Below, one piece after another: positions 1 through 6,905 of a stretch of DNA of 8,788 nucleotides (its first letter is position 1; each line of letters begins with the position of its first letter). Location of the stretch: assembly GCA_002256055.1 (NCBI GenBank), contig NKIE01000091.1, positions 1 to 8,788 of the forward strand, read 5' to 3'. Under the pieces are notes generated by a model, which was not told the DNA's origin, made no database searches, and saw only the letters and a program-made list of their open reading frames with translations. The translations under genes were made by a program, and so were the position numbers. This stretch comes from Pseudomonas sp. PGPPP3. Its GTDB lineage: Bacteria > Pseudomonadota > Gammaproteobacteria > Pseudomonadales > Pseudomonadaceae.

Positions 1-126
1 GTCCTTGATCCAGCTGGACAGGCGCGAACGGGAATACTCATCGAAGAGCTGAGCGGCGATTTGATCGAGACGCTGGCCACCGAGTTCACTAGGAACCTCG
101 GCGCTATGTTGAATGATTTCAGGCAT
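1..126 (-). CDS. rluD: RluD, 23S rRNA pseudouridine synthase (5' part only)
   Basis: Only the first 42 codons are present; the gene runs off the left edge. The ATG is the complement of 124-126. The peptide contains [21 protein letters not shown] followed by a WIKD segment, which is the start of an S4 RNA-binding domain as found at the N-terminus of RluD-type enzymes. In E. coli RluD makes pseudouridines in helix 69 of 23S rRNA (positions 1911, 1915 and 1917), and loss of the enzyme impairs ribosome assembly and growth. The catalytic domain lies outside the window, so the assignment rests on the S4 segment and on synteny: rluD sits divergent from bamD in Pseudomonas genomes. No clear Shine-Dalgarno sequence precedes the ATG. 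RluA or RluC paralogues are less likely given the neighbour. Confidence 0.9.
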   Translation of the reverse strand, partial: MPEIIQHSAEVPSELGGQRLDQIAAQLFDEYSRSRLSSWIKD

Positions 127-193
127 GGGCTGCTGCAGAGGGCGCTGAGCCTTTGGTTTCGGCTGCACGCTTGTGGTTAAATACGGCGTCTTT

Positions 194-211
194 GTCCCGG
201 CATTTCGGGAC
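194..211. repeat. Inverted repeat in the rluD-bamD divergent intergenic region
   Basis: A perfect 6-bp inverted repeat, GTCCCG at 194-199 and CGGGAC at 206-211, is separated by a 6-base loop. It lies about 62 bases upstream of the bamD ATG, inside the 146-bp region between the divergent rluD and bamD starts. It could be a small hairpin in the bamD leader or a dyad operator. It has no T-tract, so it is not an intrinsic terminator. The function is unknown. Confidence 0.4.
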
Positions 212-272
212 GCCCATCATAACAGGACGACTGCGCTCAAGACAGCCAGCCGTCACAGGGACGCAAGCCGCC

Positions 273-1286
273 ATGCAAGTGAAACACCTGCTGCTGATCG
301 CCATCCTCGGACTCACCGCCGCCTGTTCGTCCAATGACACCGTTGACGAAAACCTCAGCGAAACCGAACTGTACCAGCAGGCGCAGGACGACCTGGACAC
401 CAGCAGCTACAGCAGTGCCGTGAGCAAGCTCAAGGCTTTGGAATCGCGCTACCCATTCGGCCGCTACGCCGAACAGGCGCAGCTGAACCTGATCTACGCC
501 TACTACAAGAACATGGAGCCGGAAGCGGCAAAGTCCGCCGCCGAGCGCTTTATCCGCCTGCACCCACAGGACCCGAACGTCGACTACGCCTACTACCTCA
601 AGGGCCTGACCTCGTTTGACCAGGACCGCGGCATCATGGCGCGCTTCCTGCCATTGGACATGACCAAGCGCGATCCAGGCGCTGCACGCGACTCCTTCAA
701 CGAGTTCGCCCAGCTGACCAGCCGCTACCCCAACAGCCGCTACTCGCCCGATGCGAAAAACCGCATGGTGTACCTGCGCAACCTGCTGGCAGCCTATGAA
801 GTACATGTTGGCCACTACTATATCCAGCGCCAGGCTTACGTCGCCGCCGCCAACCGCGGCCGCTACATCGTGGAAAACTTCCAGGAAACCCCCGCAGTGG
901 CCGACGGCCTGGCACTGATGGTTGAGTCTTATCAACGTTTGGGCATGACCGACCTGGCCGCTACCAGCCTTGACCTGCTCAAACAGAACTACCCTGAATC
1001 GCCGTTCCTGGTCGACGGCCAGTTCGTGCCCAGCGAAGCCGAAGCCGACAACCGCAGCTGGCTGAGCAAGGCTACCCTCGGCCTGCTGGAAAGCGACGCC
1101 CCACTTCCACCAGGCCAGACCCGCGCCAGTCAAGACGTGATCCGCCAGTACGAAAATGCCGAGGAAGAAATCCCCGACGAACTGCAGCCGGAAAACCAGG
1201 ACGAGGCCACTGATGACGAGTCGGCCAGTGACGACAGCACCAACCGCTCCATCTGGAGTTACATGACTTTCGGTGCGTTCGACTGA
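273..1286 (+). CDS. bamD: BamD (ComL), outer-membrane assembly lipoprotein
   Basis: This 337-residue lipoprotein is an essential part of the BAM complex, which folds beta-barrel proteins into the outer membrane. The N-terminus [18 protein letters not shown] is a lipoprotein signal with the lipid-modified Cys at residue 18. It is followed by Ser-Ser rather than Asp, which fits outer-membrane sorting. Residues about 30-245 are helical TPR-like repeats with typical YxxA and [18 protein letters not shown] helices. The open frame extends upstream to 153, but the signal peptide fixes the start at 273, with AGGGA at 257-261 as a modest ribosome site. The protein is longer than E. coli BamD (about 245 residues): residues 294-322 form a very acidic tail with 14 Asp/Glu out of 29, followed by a short aromatic end. 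Such long C-termini are usual in Pseudomonas ComL. The gene is divergent from rluD and ends at a strong terminator, so it is probably transcribed alone. Confidence 0.96.
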   Translation: MQVKHLLLIAILGLTAACSSNDTVDENLSETELYQQAQDDLDTSSYSSAVSKLKALESRYPFGRYAEQAQLNLIYAYYKNMEPEAAKSAAERFIRLHPQDPNVDYAYYLKGLTSFDQDRGIMARFLPLDMTKRDPGAARDSFNEFAQLTSRYPNSRYSPDAKNRMVYLRNLLAAYEVHVGHYYIQRQAYVAAANRGRYIVENFQETPAVADGLALMVESYQRLGMTDLAATSLDLLKQNYPESPFLVDGQFVPSEAEADNRSWLSKATLGLLESDAPLPPGQTRASQDVIRQYENAEEEIPDELQPENQDEATDDESASDDSTNRSIWSYMTFGAFD

Positions 1287-1304
1287 CCATCCCTGGATGA
1301 TCTG

Positions 1305-1333
1305 AAAAGGGAGGCCATTGGCCTCCCTTTTTT
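1305..1333 (+). terminator. Intrinsic terminator after bamD
   Basis: A perfect 12-bp stem pairs AAAAGGGAGGCC (1305-1316) with GGCCTCCCTTTT (1320-1331) around a 3-base loop. The T-run at 1328-1333 completes a canonical rho-independent terminator starting 19 bp after the bamD stop. The A-run on the left arm means it would also work on the opposite strand. It isolates bamD from the PP0621-pilS-pilR unit. Confidence 0.93.
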
Positions 1334-1419
1334 ATTCAGACCACCGATCAAGCTCAGCGCCCCTGTGCTGACACCTCGCCGCCGGCTAAACTCGGGGTTT
1401 TCGCCAAGATGAGATCGCC

Positions 1420-1653
1420 ATGCTTCTTCGCCTGTTGTTTACGCTGGCCCTCCTAGGTGCCTTAATCTGGTTCTGGCGCCGCAATCGCCGCACAGATACT
1501 CGCCCACCGCAGGCCGAACCCAGCAGCGAAACCATGGTCCGCTGCGCCCGCTGCGACATTCACTTGCCGCAGCGCCTGGCTTTGCAACAGCAAGACCACT
1601 GGTACTGCTGCCAGGAGCACTTGCAACAAGGCCACGCCACGCGTGAGCAATGA
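1420..1653 (+). CDS. PP0621-family small membrane-anchored zinc-ribbon-like protein
   Basis: This 77-residue protein has one hydrophobic segment at residues 4-19 (LLFTLALLGALIWFW region), followed by a basic stretch (RRNRRTDTR), so the rest should face the cytoplasm. A Cys pair C42-xx-C45 and a second pair C63-C64, with His60 and His67 nearby, look like a zinc ribbon. The layout of short membrane anchor, VRCARC, HLP and WYCCQEH resembles the family named PP0621 after a P. putida gene, which sits next to bamD (comL) in that genome. Function is unknown. The last 11 bases overlap the start of pilS in another frame, so the two are very likely co-transcribed and translationally coupled. That suggests, without proving, a role near the PilS/PilR signalling pair. 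No good Shine-Dalgarno lies before the ATG. The only promoter-like element upstream is TAAACT at 1387-1392, a weak -10. Confidence 0.85.
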   Translation: MLLRLLFTLALLGALIWFWRRNRRTDTRPPQAEPSSETMVRCARCDIHLPQRLALQQQDHWYCCQEHLQQGHATREQ

Positions 1654-3235
1654 AACCATCCCCCTGAGCAGTAACCAGGGCCTGCGCATCCTGCGTCTGT
1701 CACACCTGTATCGCCTGATCATTGGCATCGCTCTGGTGGTGCTGATCTCCAGCGACATCGACGAACAGGTGCTCGACCTCGCCAACAGTTCGCTGTTTCG
1801 CTATGTGAGCTGGGCCTATCTAGGCTGCAACCTGCTGTTCGCCGCCTGGGTGCGCAACCCTTCTCATCTCCTGCAGGTGTTTACTGTCGCTCTGCTTGAT
1901 GTGCTGCTGCTCTCTGCACTGTTTTACGCTGCAGGCGGCAGCCCGAGCGGCCTGGGCAACCTGCTGATCGTCGCGGTGGCGATTGCCAACATCCTGCTGC
2001 GCGGCCGCATCGGCCTGTTGATCGCGGCCGTGGCCGCCATCGGCATGATCTACCTGACCTTCTACCAGAGCATCAGCCGCCCGGCAGCCGCCAACCAATA
2101 CCTGCAAGCTGGCGCTCTCGGTGCGCTGTGCTTCGCCGCTGCGATCGTGCTGCAGGGCCTGACCCGCCGCCTGCAATTGAGCGAAAGCCTGGCCGCACAA
2201 CGCGCCGCCGATGTGGCCAACCTGGAAGCCCTCAACAGCCTGATTTTGCAGCGCATGCGCACCGGCATTCTGCTGCTCGACAACCAACACCGCGTGCTGC
2301 TGGCCAACCCCGGCGCCCTGAGCCTGCTGGGCCATGAGTCACTGCAAGGTAAGGTGCTGGATCCGCACTGCATCGAGCTGGTCAAGCGCCTGCAACAATG
2401 GCGAATCAACCCAAGCATGCGCCCGCAAAGCATGCAGGCCTTGAGCAATGGCCCACTGCTGCAACCGAGCTTTGTGCACATGCAACGCGGCGAGAAAATC
2501 GACACCTTGGTGTTTCTCGATGATATCTCGCAGATCGCCCAGCAGGCACAGCAGTTGAAGCTGGCCTCCCTCGGCCGCCTGACCGCCGGTATTGCTCACG
2601 AAATCCGCAACCCGCTAGGCGCCATCAGTCATGCGGCGCAGTTACTGCAGGAATCAGAAGGGCTACCCAGCAGCGACCGGCGGCTGGCGCAAATCATCCA
2701 GGACCATTCACGACGGATGAATCTGGTAATTGAGAACGTGCTGCAACTGTCGCGCCGGCGCCAGGCCGAACCCCAACTGCTCGATCTCAAATATTGGCTG
2801 CACCGCTTCGCCAGCGAGTTCCGCCAGAACCTGCCCGAACAACAGACCCTGCACCTGAAAACCTGCAGCGGCAGCCTGCAAACCCGGATGGACCCGCACC
2901 AGCTGACCCAGGTGCTGACCAACCTGGTACAGAACGGCCTGCGCTACAGCAGCCAGTGCCACCCACAAGGCCAGGTCTGGCTCGACCTGTTTCGCGACCC
3001 GGTTAGCGATCTGCCGGTGCTCGAAGTGCTGGATGATGGCCCTGGCGTACCGGACGAACAGCTGCAGAATATATTTGAACCGTTCTATACCACTGACAAC
3101 AAAGGCACCGGCCTGGGCCTGTATATTTCCCGCGAGCTGTGCGAGAGCAATCAGGCCCGCCTGGACTACCAGCGCCGTCAGAGCGGCGGCAGTTGCTTGC
3201 GCATCACCTTCGCCCATTCACGCAAACTGAGCTAA
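1643..3235 (+). CDS. pilS: PilS, membrane sensor histidine kinase for type IV pilin expression
   Basis: This 530-residue kinase controls PilR and therefore sigma-54-dependent pilA transcription. In P. aeruginosa it senses major pilin in the inner membrane. Six membrane segments are visible at about residues 23-37, 52-70, 75-97, 104-120, 123-142 and 154-173. A PAS-like linker follows (about 200-297), then HisKA with the H-box AGIAHEIRNPLG (phospho-acceptor His319, then Glu320 and Asn323). The ATPase domain has an N-box (N427, N431), G1 DDGPG (464-468), an F-box FEPFYTT starting at 478, and G2 GTGLGL (488-493). All key residues are intact. The start is GTG at 1643, overlapping the upstream small gene by 11 nt. 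No in-frame ATG lies nearby, and the N-terminus (QGLRILRLSHLYRL region) resembles that of P. aeruginosa PilS. The pilR start follows the stop after 2 bp. Identification is strong along the whole length. Confidence 0.97.
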   Translation: MSNETIPLSSNQGLRILRLSHLYRLIIGIALVVLISSDIDEQVLDLANSSLFRYVSWAYLGCNLLFAAWVRNPSHLLQVFTVALLDVLLLSALFYAAGGSPSGLGNLLIVAVAIANILLRGRIGLLIAAVAAIGMIYLTFYQSISRPAAANQYLQAGALGALCFAAAIVLQGLTRRLQLSESLAAQRAADVANLEALNSLILQRMRTGILLLDNQHRVLLANPGALSLLGHESLQGKVLDPHCIELVKRLQQWRINPSMRPQSMQALSNGPLLQPSFVHMQRGEKIDTLVFLDDISQIAQQAQQLKLASLGRLTAGIAHEIRNPLGAISHAAQLLQESEGLPSSDRRLAQIIQDHSRRMNLVIENVLQLSRRRQAEPQLLDLKYWLHRFASEFRQNLPEQQTLHLKTCSGSLQTRMDPHQLTQVLTNLVQNGLRYSSQCHPQGQVWLDLFRDPVSDLPVLEVLDDGPGVPDEQLQNIFEPFYTTDNKGTGLGLYISRELCESNQARLDYQRRQSGGSCLRITFAHSRKLS

Positions 3236-3237
3236 TC

Positions 3238-4575
3238 ATGAGCCGGCAGAGAGCCCTGATCGTCGACGACGAACCCGATATCCGCGAGCTGCTGGAAATC
3301 ACCCTCGGCCGCATGAAGCTCGACACCCGCAGCGCCCGCAACGTCAAGGAGGCCCGCGACTGGTTGGCCCGCGAGCCGTTCGACCTGTGCCTGACCGACA
3401 TGCGCTTGCCCGACGGCACCGGAATGGAACTGGTGCAGCATATCCAGCAGCGCTACCCCCATGTCCCGGTGGCAATGATCACCGCCTACGGCAGCCTGGA
3501 CACCGCCATCACCGCGCTAAAAACCGGCGCTTTCGACTTCCTCACCAAGCCGGTCGACCTCACCCGCCTGCGCGAGCTGGTCAACACCGCCCTGCGCCTG
3601 AGCACCAACGACAGCGACGAACGCCCCGTAGATGATCGCCTGCTTGGCGACTCTCCACCGATGCGCACCCTGCGCGGGCAAATAGGCAAACTCGCGCGCA
3701 GCCAGGCGCCGGTGTATATCAGCGGCGAATCGGGCAGCGGCAAGGAGCTAGTGGCACGCCTGATCCACGAACAAGGACCACGCATCGACAAGCCCTTCGT
3801 TCCGGTCAACTGCGGCGCCATTCCGTCCGAGCTGATGGAGAGCGAATTTTTCGGCCACAAGAAAGGCAGCTTCACCGGCGCCATCGAAGACAAACAGGGC
3901 CTGTTCCAGGCGGCCAACGGTGGCACCCTGTTTCTGGATGAAGTGGCCGACCTGCCCTTGCCCATGCAGGTCAAACTGCTGCGCGTAATTCAGGAAAAAG
4001 CCGTACGCAGCGTCGGTGGCCAGCAGGAAGTCATCGTCGACGTGCGCATCCTCTGCGCCACCCACAAAGACCTGGCCGCAGAAGTCGCTGCTGGACGCTT
4101 CCGCCAAGATCTTTACTACCGCCTCAACGTAATCGAATTGCGCGTGCCGCCACTGCGAGAGCGCCGCGAAGACATTGGCCTGCTGACCGAACGCATGCTC
4201 TCACGCCTCGCACAAGGCAGCGGCCTGCCCTGCGCCAAGCTCAGCAGCGAAGCTCTGGACAAGCTAAAAAGCTACCGCTTCCCCGGCAACGTCCGCGAGC
4301 TGGAAAACATGCTCGAACGCGCCTACACCCTGTGCGAAAACGAGCACATCCAGGCCAGCGACCTGCGCCTGGCGGAAGCCAGCAGCACTGCCGAGAGCGG
4401 CGAAGTCAGCCTCGCCGGCATCGACAACCTGGAAGATTATCTGGAAAGCGTCGAGCGCAAGCTGATCGAACAAGCACTAGAAGAAACCCGCTGGAACCGC
4501 ACCGCAGCCGCCGAACGGCTGGGCATGACCTTCCGCTCCCTGCGCTACCGGTTGAAAAAACTCGGCATCGACTGA
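3238..4575 (+). CDS. pilR: PilR, sigma-54-dependent response regulator of pilin genes
   Basis: This 445-residue NtrC-class activator is the partner of PilS. The receiver domain spans residues 5-115 with acidic Asp10/Asp11, phospho-acceptor Asp54 in LTDMRLPDG, Thr82 and Lys104. The AAA+ domain spans about 136-365 with Walker A GESGSGKE (163-170), the sigma-54 contact loop GSFTGA (210-215) and Walker B LFLDE (231-235), followed by the RxDLYYRLN and FPGNVRELEN motifs. A Fis-type helix-turn-helix occupies about 405-445 and includes RWNRTAAAERLGM. The usual GAFTGA loop reads GSFTGA; as I recall it, P. aeruginosa PilR carries the same change, so this is probably a family trait rather than a defect. 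The ATG at 3238 lies 2 bp after the pilS stop; a longer open frame upstream lies inside pilS and is ignored because the receiver fold begins at residue 5. The known target in P. aeruginosa is the pilA promoter, which is not in this window. Confidence 0.97.
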   Translation: MSRQRALIVDDEPDIRELLEITLGRMKLDTRSARNVKEARDWLAREPFDLCLTDMRLPDGTGMELVQHIQQRYPHVPVAMITAYGSLDTAITALKTGAFDFLTKPVDLTRLRELVNTALRLSTNDSDERPVDDRLLGDSPPMRTLRGQIGKLARSQAPVYISGESGSGKELVARLIHEQGPRIDKPFVPVNCGAIPSELMESEFFGHKKGSFTGAIEDKQGLFQAANGGTLFLDEVADLPLPMQVKLLRVIQEKAVRSVGGQQEVIVDVRILCATHKDLAAEVAAGRFRQDLYYRLNVIELRVPPLRERREDIGLLTERMLSRLAQGSGLPCAKLSSEALDKLKSYRFPGNVRELENMLERAYTLCENEHIQASDLRLAEASSTAESGEVSLAGIDNLEDYLESVERKLIEQALEETRWNRTAAAERLGMTFRSLRYRLKKLGID

Positions 4576-4624
4576 TGACGCCAACCGCAAACGGAAGCAA
4601 CCCAATACAGATCCGACGCACAGA

Positions 4625-5731
4625 TCAAAGCACACCCAAGCGCCCAGCCGGCGCATAAGGGACAGGGTCGACAATCGGCTCGCGCCCAAGCATCAAATCC
4701 GCTAGCAACTGGCAACTGGCCGGCGCCAACACCAAGCCATTGCGAAAATGCCCACAGTTCAGCCACAGCCCAGGGTATTCAGGCACCTCGCCGATATAAG
4801 GAATGCCTTCAGGCGAACCCGGTCGCAACCCAGCCCAATGCCCCACTATTTCGGCATCCGCCAGCGCCGGCAGCAAGGCAACCGCAGACGCCTGCAAACT
4901 GGCCAACGCCTCGTCCGTAGGCGTTTTGTCGAAGCCCGTATATTCCAGCGTGCTGCCCACCAAAATATGGCCATCCTTGCGCGGGATGGCATAGCGGCCG
5001 TTGGCCAACACCATGCTCGGCAGAAAATCGTCAGCACATTTATAAAGGATCATCTGCCCCTTCACCGGCTCGACCGGCAAAGCGAGCCCAAGCTTGGCCA
5101 GCAACTCACCACTCCAAGCCCCGGCAGCCAGCACCACCTTAGACGCCCGCAGTTCACCCTGCTTGGTTTGCACGCCACAAATTCGACCGTTTTCACGAAT
5201 AAAGCCACTGACCTGACACTGCTCACGCAACTCGACATTGGACATCTGCAACAAGGCCTCGCGCAGCGCTCGCACTAGCCTCGGATTACGCACATTGGCC
5301 ACATCCGGCATATGCAGCGCCCGTGTAAAGCGTTTGGCTAAAACCGGTAGCGCATTTTGCACCCCGGAGATATCCGCAACCCGCATCGGACGCCCCTCTC
5401 GCTCAGCCCAAGCAAGAGCTTCAGCTTCATCCTCCAAGTCCAACCAATACAAACCGGTCACATGAACTTGCGGATCAATCCCAGTCTCAGCCTCCAATCG
5501 ACCGGCAAACTGCGGATAAAAATCCTGCGACCAATGCGCCAAAGCCGTCACCGCCGCACTGTAGCGCCACGGATAAAGCGGCGAAATGATCCCACCACCG
5601 GCCCAGGAAGACTCACGACCACACGAATGACTTTCCAGCAGAAGAACATTTTCACCAGCCGCAAGCGCTCGAACGCTCAACAAACCAATAACGCCACCAC
5701 CCACAACAATCACGCGCTCAGCAGCATTCAA
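4625..5731 (-). CDS. thiO: ThiO, FAD-dependent glycine oxidase (thiamine thiazole synthesis)
   Basis: This 368-residue flavoprotein of the D-amino-acid/glycine oxidase family oxidises glycine to iminoacetate (dehydroglycine) with release of H2O2, feeding thiazole formation by ThiG. The Rossmann motif VIVVGGGVIG lies at residues 7-16, with the ribose-binding Glu at 33. A family motif GRESSWAGGGIISPLYPWRY follows (38-57). LRPGSPEGIPYIG begins at 302 and GHFRNGLVLAP at 327; Arg303 and Arg330 are candidates for binding the substrate carboxylate. No ATG is suitable. I chose TTG at 5731 because GGAG at 5740-5743 (read on the minus strand) lies 8 nt away and the length then matches the family. An in-frame TTG at 5764 would add 11 residues but has a poor ribosome site. 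The gene is convergent with pilR (49-bp gap) and divergent from fimT. It has no evident link to pili, and its presence at this spot is conserved in P. aeruginosa. Confidence 0.92.
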   Translation of the reverse strand: MNAAERVIVVGGGVIGLLSVRALAAGENVLLLESHSCGRESSWAGGGIISPLYPWRYSAAVTALAHWSQDFYPQFAGRLEAETGIDPQVHVTGLYWLDLEDEAEALAWAEREGRPMRVADISGVQNALPVLAKRFTRALHMPDVANVRNPRLVRALREALLQMSNVELREQCQVSGFIRENGRICGVQTKQGELRASKVVLAAGAWSGELLAKLGLALPVEPVKGQMILYKCADDFLPSMVLANGRYAIPRKDGHILVGSTLEYTGFDKTPTDEALASLQASAVALLPALADAEIVGHWAGLRPGSPEGIPYIGEVPEYPGLWLNCGHFRNGLVLAPASCQLLADLMLGREPIVDPVPYAPAGRLGVL

Positions 5732-5739
5732 ACTGGCAT

Positions 5740-5743
5740 CTCC
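5740..5743 (-). promoter_or_regulatory. Ribosome binding site that decides the thiO start
   Basis: Read on the minus strand, GGAG is followed after 8 nt by TTG at 5731-5729. This favours TTG 5731 over the upstream TTG at 5764. An ATG directly abutting GGAG (5739-5737) is out of frame, too close to the site, and stops after three codons. Confidence 0.6.
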
Positions 5744-5791
5744 AAGAAAAACCTCTTTAATCAAGAAACCCCACGGATTAGGGCGCGCATC

Positions 5792-6292
5792 ATGCCAAAA
5801 CGGAACATGGCCGGGTTCAGTATTACTGAACTTCTAGCAACACTATCAATCACGTCTGGACTGCTTTTTATCGGAGTGCCGACACTATGCCGAATGCACG
5901 AAAGAATGCAGCTATCGGATACCTGTCAAGACTTATACGGCCTTGTGCAGTTCACTCGGCAACAGGCCATCAGCCAACAAGTCCGGGTCACCTTGTGCCC
6001 CTTACTGGCCTCCGGCGACTGCTCGACTGATTGGCAGCATGAGCTAGGCGTATTTACCGACCCTAATGGTAATCGCCATTTAGACGCTGACGAAACGCTA
6101 CTGCGCTCCATAACCATTCCACAGAAGCTGAGCATTACATGGCGCGGCATGGGTAGCGGTAACAGCCTGCACTTCAGTAGTCAGGGCGTAACCTTCGTCA
6201 GCAATGGCACATTTCGCCTGAGCATCGCCGACCAAGAGCGGCAACTGGCCGTTAGTCGCATCGGTAAACCGCGGATTGTTGCCAGCCAATAA
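5792..6292 (+). CDS. fimT: FimT, GspH/FimT-family type IV minor pseudopilin
   Basis: This 166-residue prepilin has leader MPKRNMAG, with cleavage after Gly8 giving mature FSITELLATL. The conserved Glu is at mature 5 and Pro at mature 22 (residue 30). The body has the GspH/FimT signature: VTLCP (66-70), Cys77 and Trp81 in the CSTDW segment, then GVFTDPNGNRHLDADETLLR (86-105). FimT proteins enter pilus-like fibres through PilD and the pilus machinery, and in Legionella FimT binds DNA during transformation through a C-terminal GRxR loop. Here the matching spot reads GKPR (158-161). The start ATG 5792 has AGGG at 5780-5783 (8 nt spacing); ATG 5807 would leave only a three-residue leader. The upstream open frame is a shadow of thiO. 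A 94-bp gap separates it from fimU. G+C is clearly lower than in thiO. Confidence 0.88.
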   Translation: MPKRNMAGFSITELLATLSITSGLLFIGVPTLCRMHERMQLSDTCQDLYGLVQFTRQQAISQQVRVTLCPLLASGDCSTDWQHELGVFTDPNGNRHLDADETLLRSITIPQKLSITWRGMGSGNSLHFSSQGVTFVSNGTFRLSIADQERQLAVSRIGKPRIVASQ

Positions 6293-6331
6293 CCGTCTAC
6301 CCCCTAACTCCCGCCGAGCATCTCGTCAGAG

Positions 6332-6360
6332 TTGTCAGCGCAAGGCTCGACACATACCTT
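6332..6360 (+). promoter_or_regulatory. Candidate sigma-70 promoter upstream of fimU
   Basis: TTGTCA (6332-6337, five of six matches to TTGACA) is followed after exactly 17 bases by TACCTT (6355-6360), a poor -10 with only three matches. It lies in the 94-bp fimT-fimU gap and would place the transcript start about 20 bases before the fimU ATG. In P. aeruginosa the fimU-pilVWXY1Y2E operon has its own promoter, controlled by AlgR. Here the position fits but the elements are weak. Confidence 0.25.
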
Positions 6361-6373
6361 GTGCCATACGGAT

Positions 6374-6379
6374 AAGGGG
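6374..6379 (+). promoter_or_regulatory. Strong ribosome binding site of fimU
   Basis: AAGGGG lies 7 nt before the fimU ATG and fixes that start, discarding the longer upstream open frame that overlaps fimT. A complementary TACCCC sits at 6298-6303 and could mask this site in a transcript reading through from fimT. Confidence 0.75.
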
Positions 6380-6386
6380 TATTTTC

Positions 6387-6905
6387 ATGCACGGACAACG
6401 CGGTTTCAGTCTCATAGAACTAATAGTCACCTTGATTGTGCTGGCCATTGCAGCCAGCATCGCAATGCCGAACCTGACACAGTTCATCGTCAGACAGCGG
6501 GTCAGCACGCAGGCCAGTGAACTACTGAACGCATTGGCCTATGCACGCAGCGAAGCAAGCAAAATCAACAGTAACGTTGTTGTCATCCCAGCCACCAATG
6601 CCGCAACCGGCTGGAGCAATGGCTGGTGCGTAGGGCCCTCGTCGATTGCCAACTGCAATGATGCAGCCGTCCTCAAAAGCTACCAACCAAATGCAGACAG
6701 CGTGAACATCACATCACCCTATCTGCAAGCCACCAACAAGCTGACTTTCCGCCGTGATGGAACCCTGCTTTCAGGCATAAGCGCCGAATCGTTCAACATT
6801 ACATCCGAGCGATTGGAATCATCTGACAATGGTGCTCGCTGCATCACCCTCAATGCACTCGGCAAAGCCTCTATGACTAAGGTGAACCGCGATGATGGCT
6901 GTTAA
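6387..6905 (+). CDS. fimU: FimU, type IV pilus minor pilin
   Basis: This 172-residue prepilin of the GspH type has a short leader MHGQRG followed by mature FSLIELIVTL, with Glu at mature 5 and Pro at mature 22 (residue 28). The N-terminal helix runs to about residue 60, and the rest is a beta-rich globular domain. Four Cys (81, 90, 152, 172) are all in the periplasmic part, the last being the C-terminal residue, which suggests two disulfides as in P. aeruginosa FimU. In that species FimU links the PilV-PilW-PilX-PilY1 priming complex to the major pilin fibre. The start is supported by AAGGGG 7 nt upstream. Its last 14 bases overlap pilV. Assignment of FimU rather than a second FimT rests on position ahead of pilV and on N-terminal similarity; the globular domain was not compared with other FimU sequences. 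Confidence 0.88.
   Translation: MHGQRGFSLIELIVTLIVLAIAASIAMPNLTQFIVRQRVSTQASELLNALAYARSEASKINSNVVVIPATNAATGWSNGWCVGPSSIANCNDAAVLKSYQPNADSVNITSPYLQATNKLTFRRDGTLLSGISAESFNITSERLESSDNGARCITLNALGKASMTKVNRDDGC

Noticed and set aside
153..182. TTGGTT with TTAAAT 18 bases downstream as a bamD promoter
   Set aside because: The -35 matches only three positions and the -10 four. Plausible place, but not distinguishable from chance.
237..1133. Minus-strand open frame of 298 codons inside bamD
   Set aside because: It lies antisense to a clearly identified gene in G+C-rich sequence. Its translation is rich in Val, Gly, Ala and Gln with no recognisable domain, and it has no ribosome site. It is a codon-bias shadow.
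1387..1392. TAAACT as a -10 for the PP0621-pilS-pilR unit
   Set aside because: The best -35 candidate, CTGACA at 1368-1373, is only 13 bases upstream, too close for sigma-70. Four of six matches alone are not enough.
3865..3885. PilR GSFTGA in place of GAFTGA as a possible loss of sigma-54 contact
   Set aside because: As far as I recall, PilR of P. aeruginosa carries the same Ser and is active, so this is a subfamily feature and not a defect.
4640..4654. GCGCC / GGCGC hairpin at the 3' end of thiO as a terminator
   Set aside because: The stem is only 5 bp, lies within the last codons of thiO, and has no T-tract on either strand.
4748..5278. Plus-strand open frame of 176 codons antisense to thiO
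   Set aside because: Low-complexity His, Arg and Gln-rich translation, fully inside thiO, whose family motifs are intact on the other strand.
5357..5791. Upstream in-frame extension of fimT by 145 codons
   Set aside because: This stretch is antisense to thiO and would bury the prepilin leader in the middle of the protein. Prepilin leaders must be short and N-terminal, so ATG 5792 is the real start.
6318..6327. Possible AlgR box (TCTCGTC similar to CCGTTCGTC) upstream of fimU
   Set aside because: Only about six of nine positions agree with the P. aeruginosa AlgR consensus as I know it. The position is attractive but the match is too weak to call.
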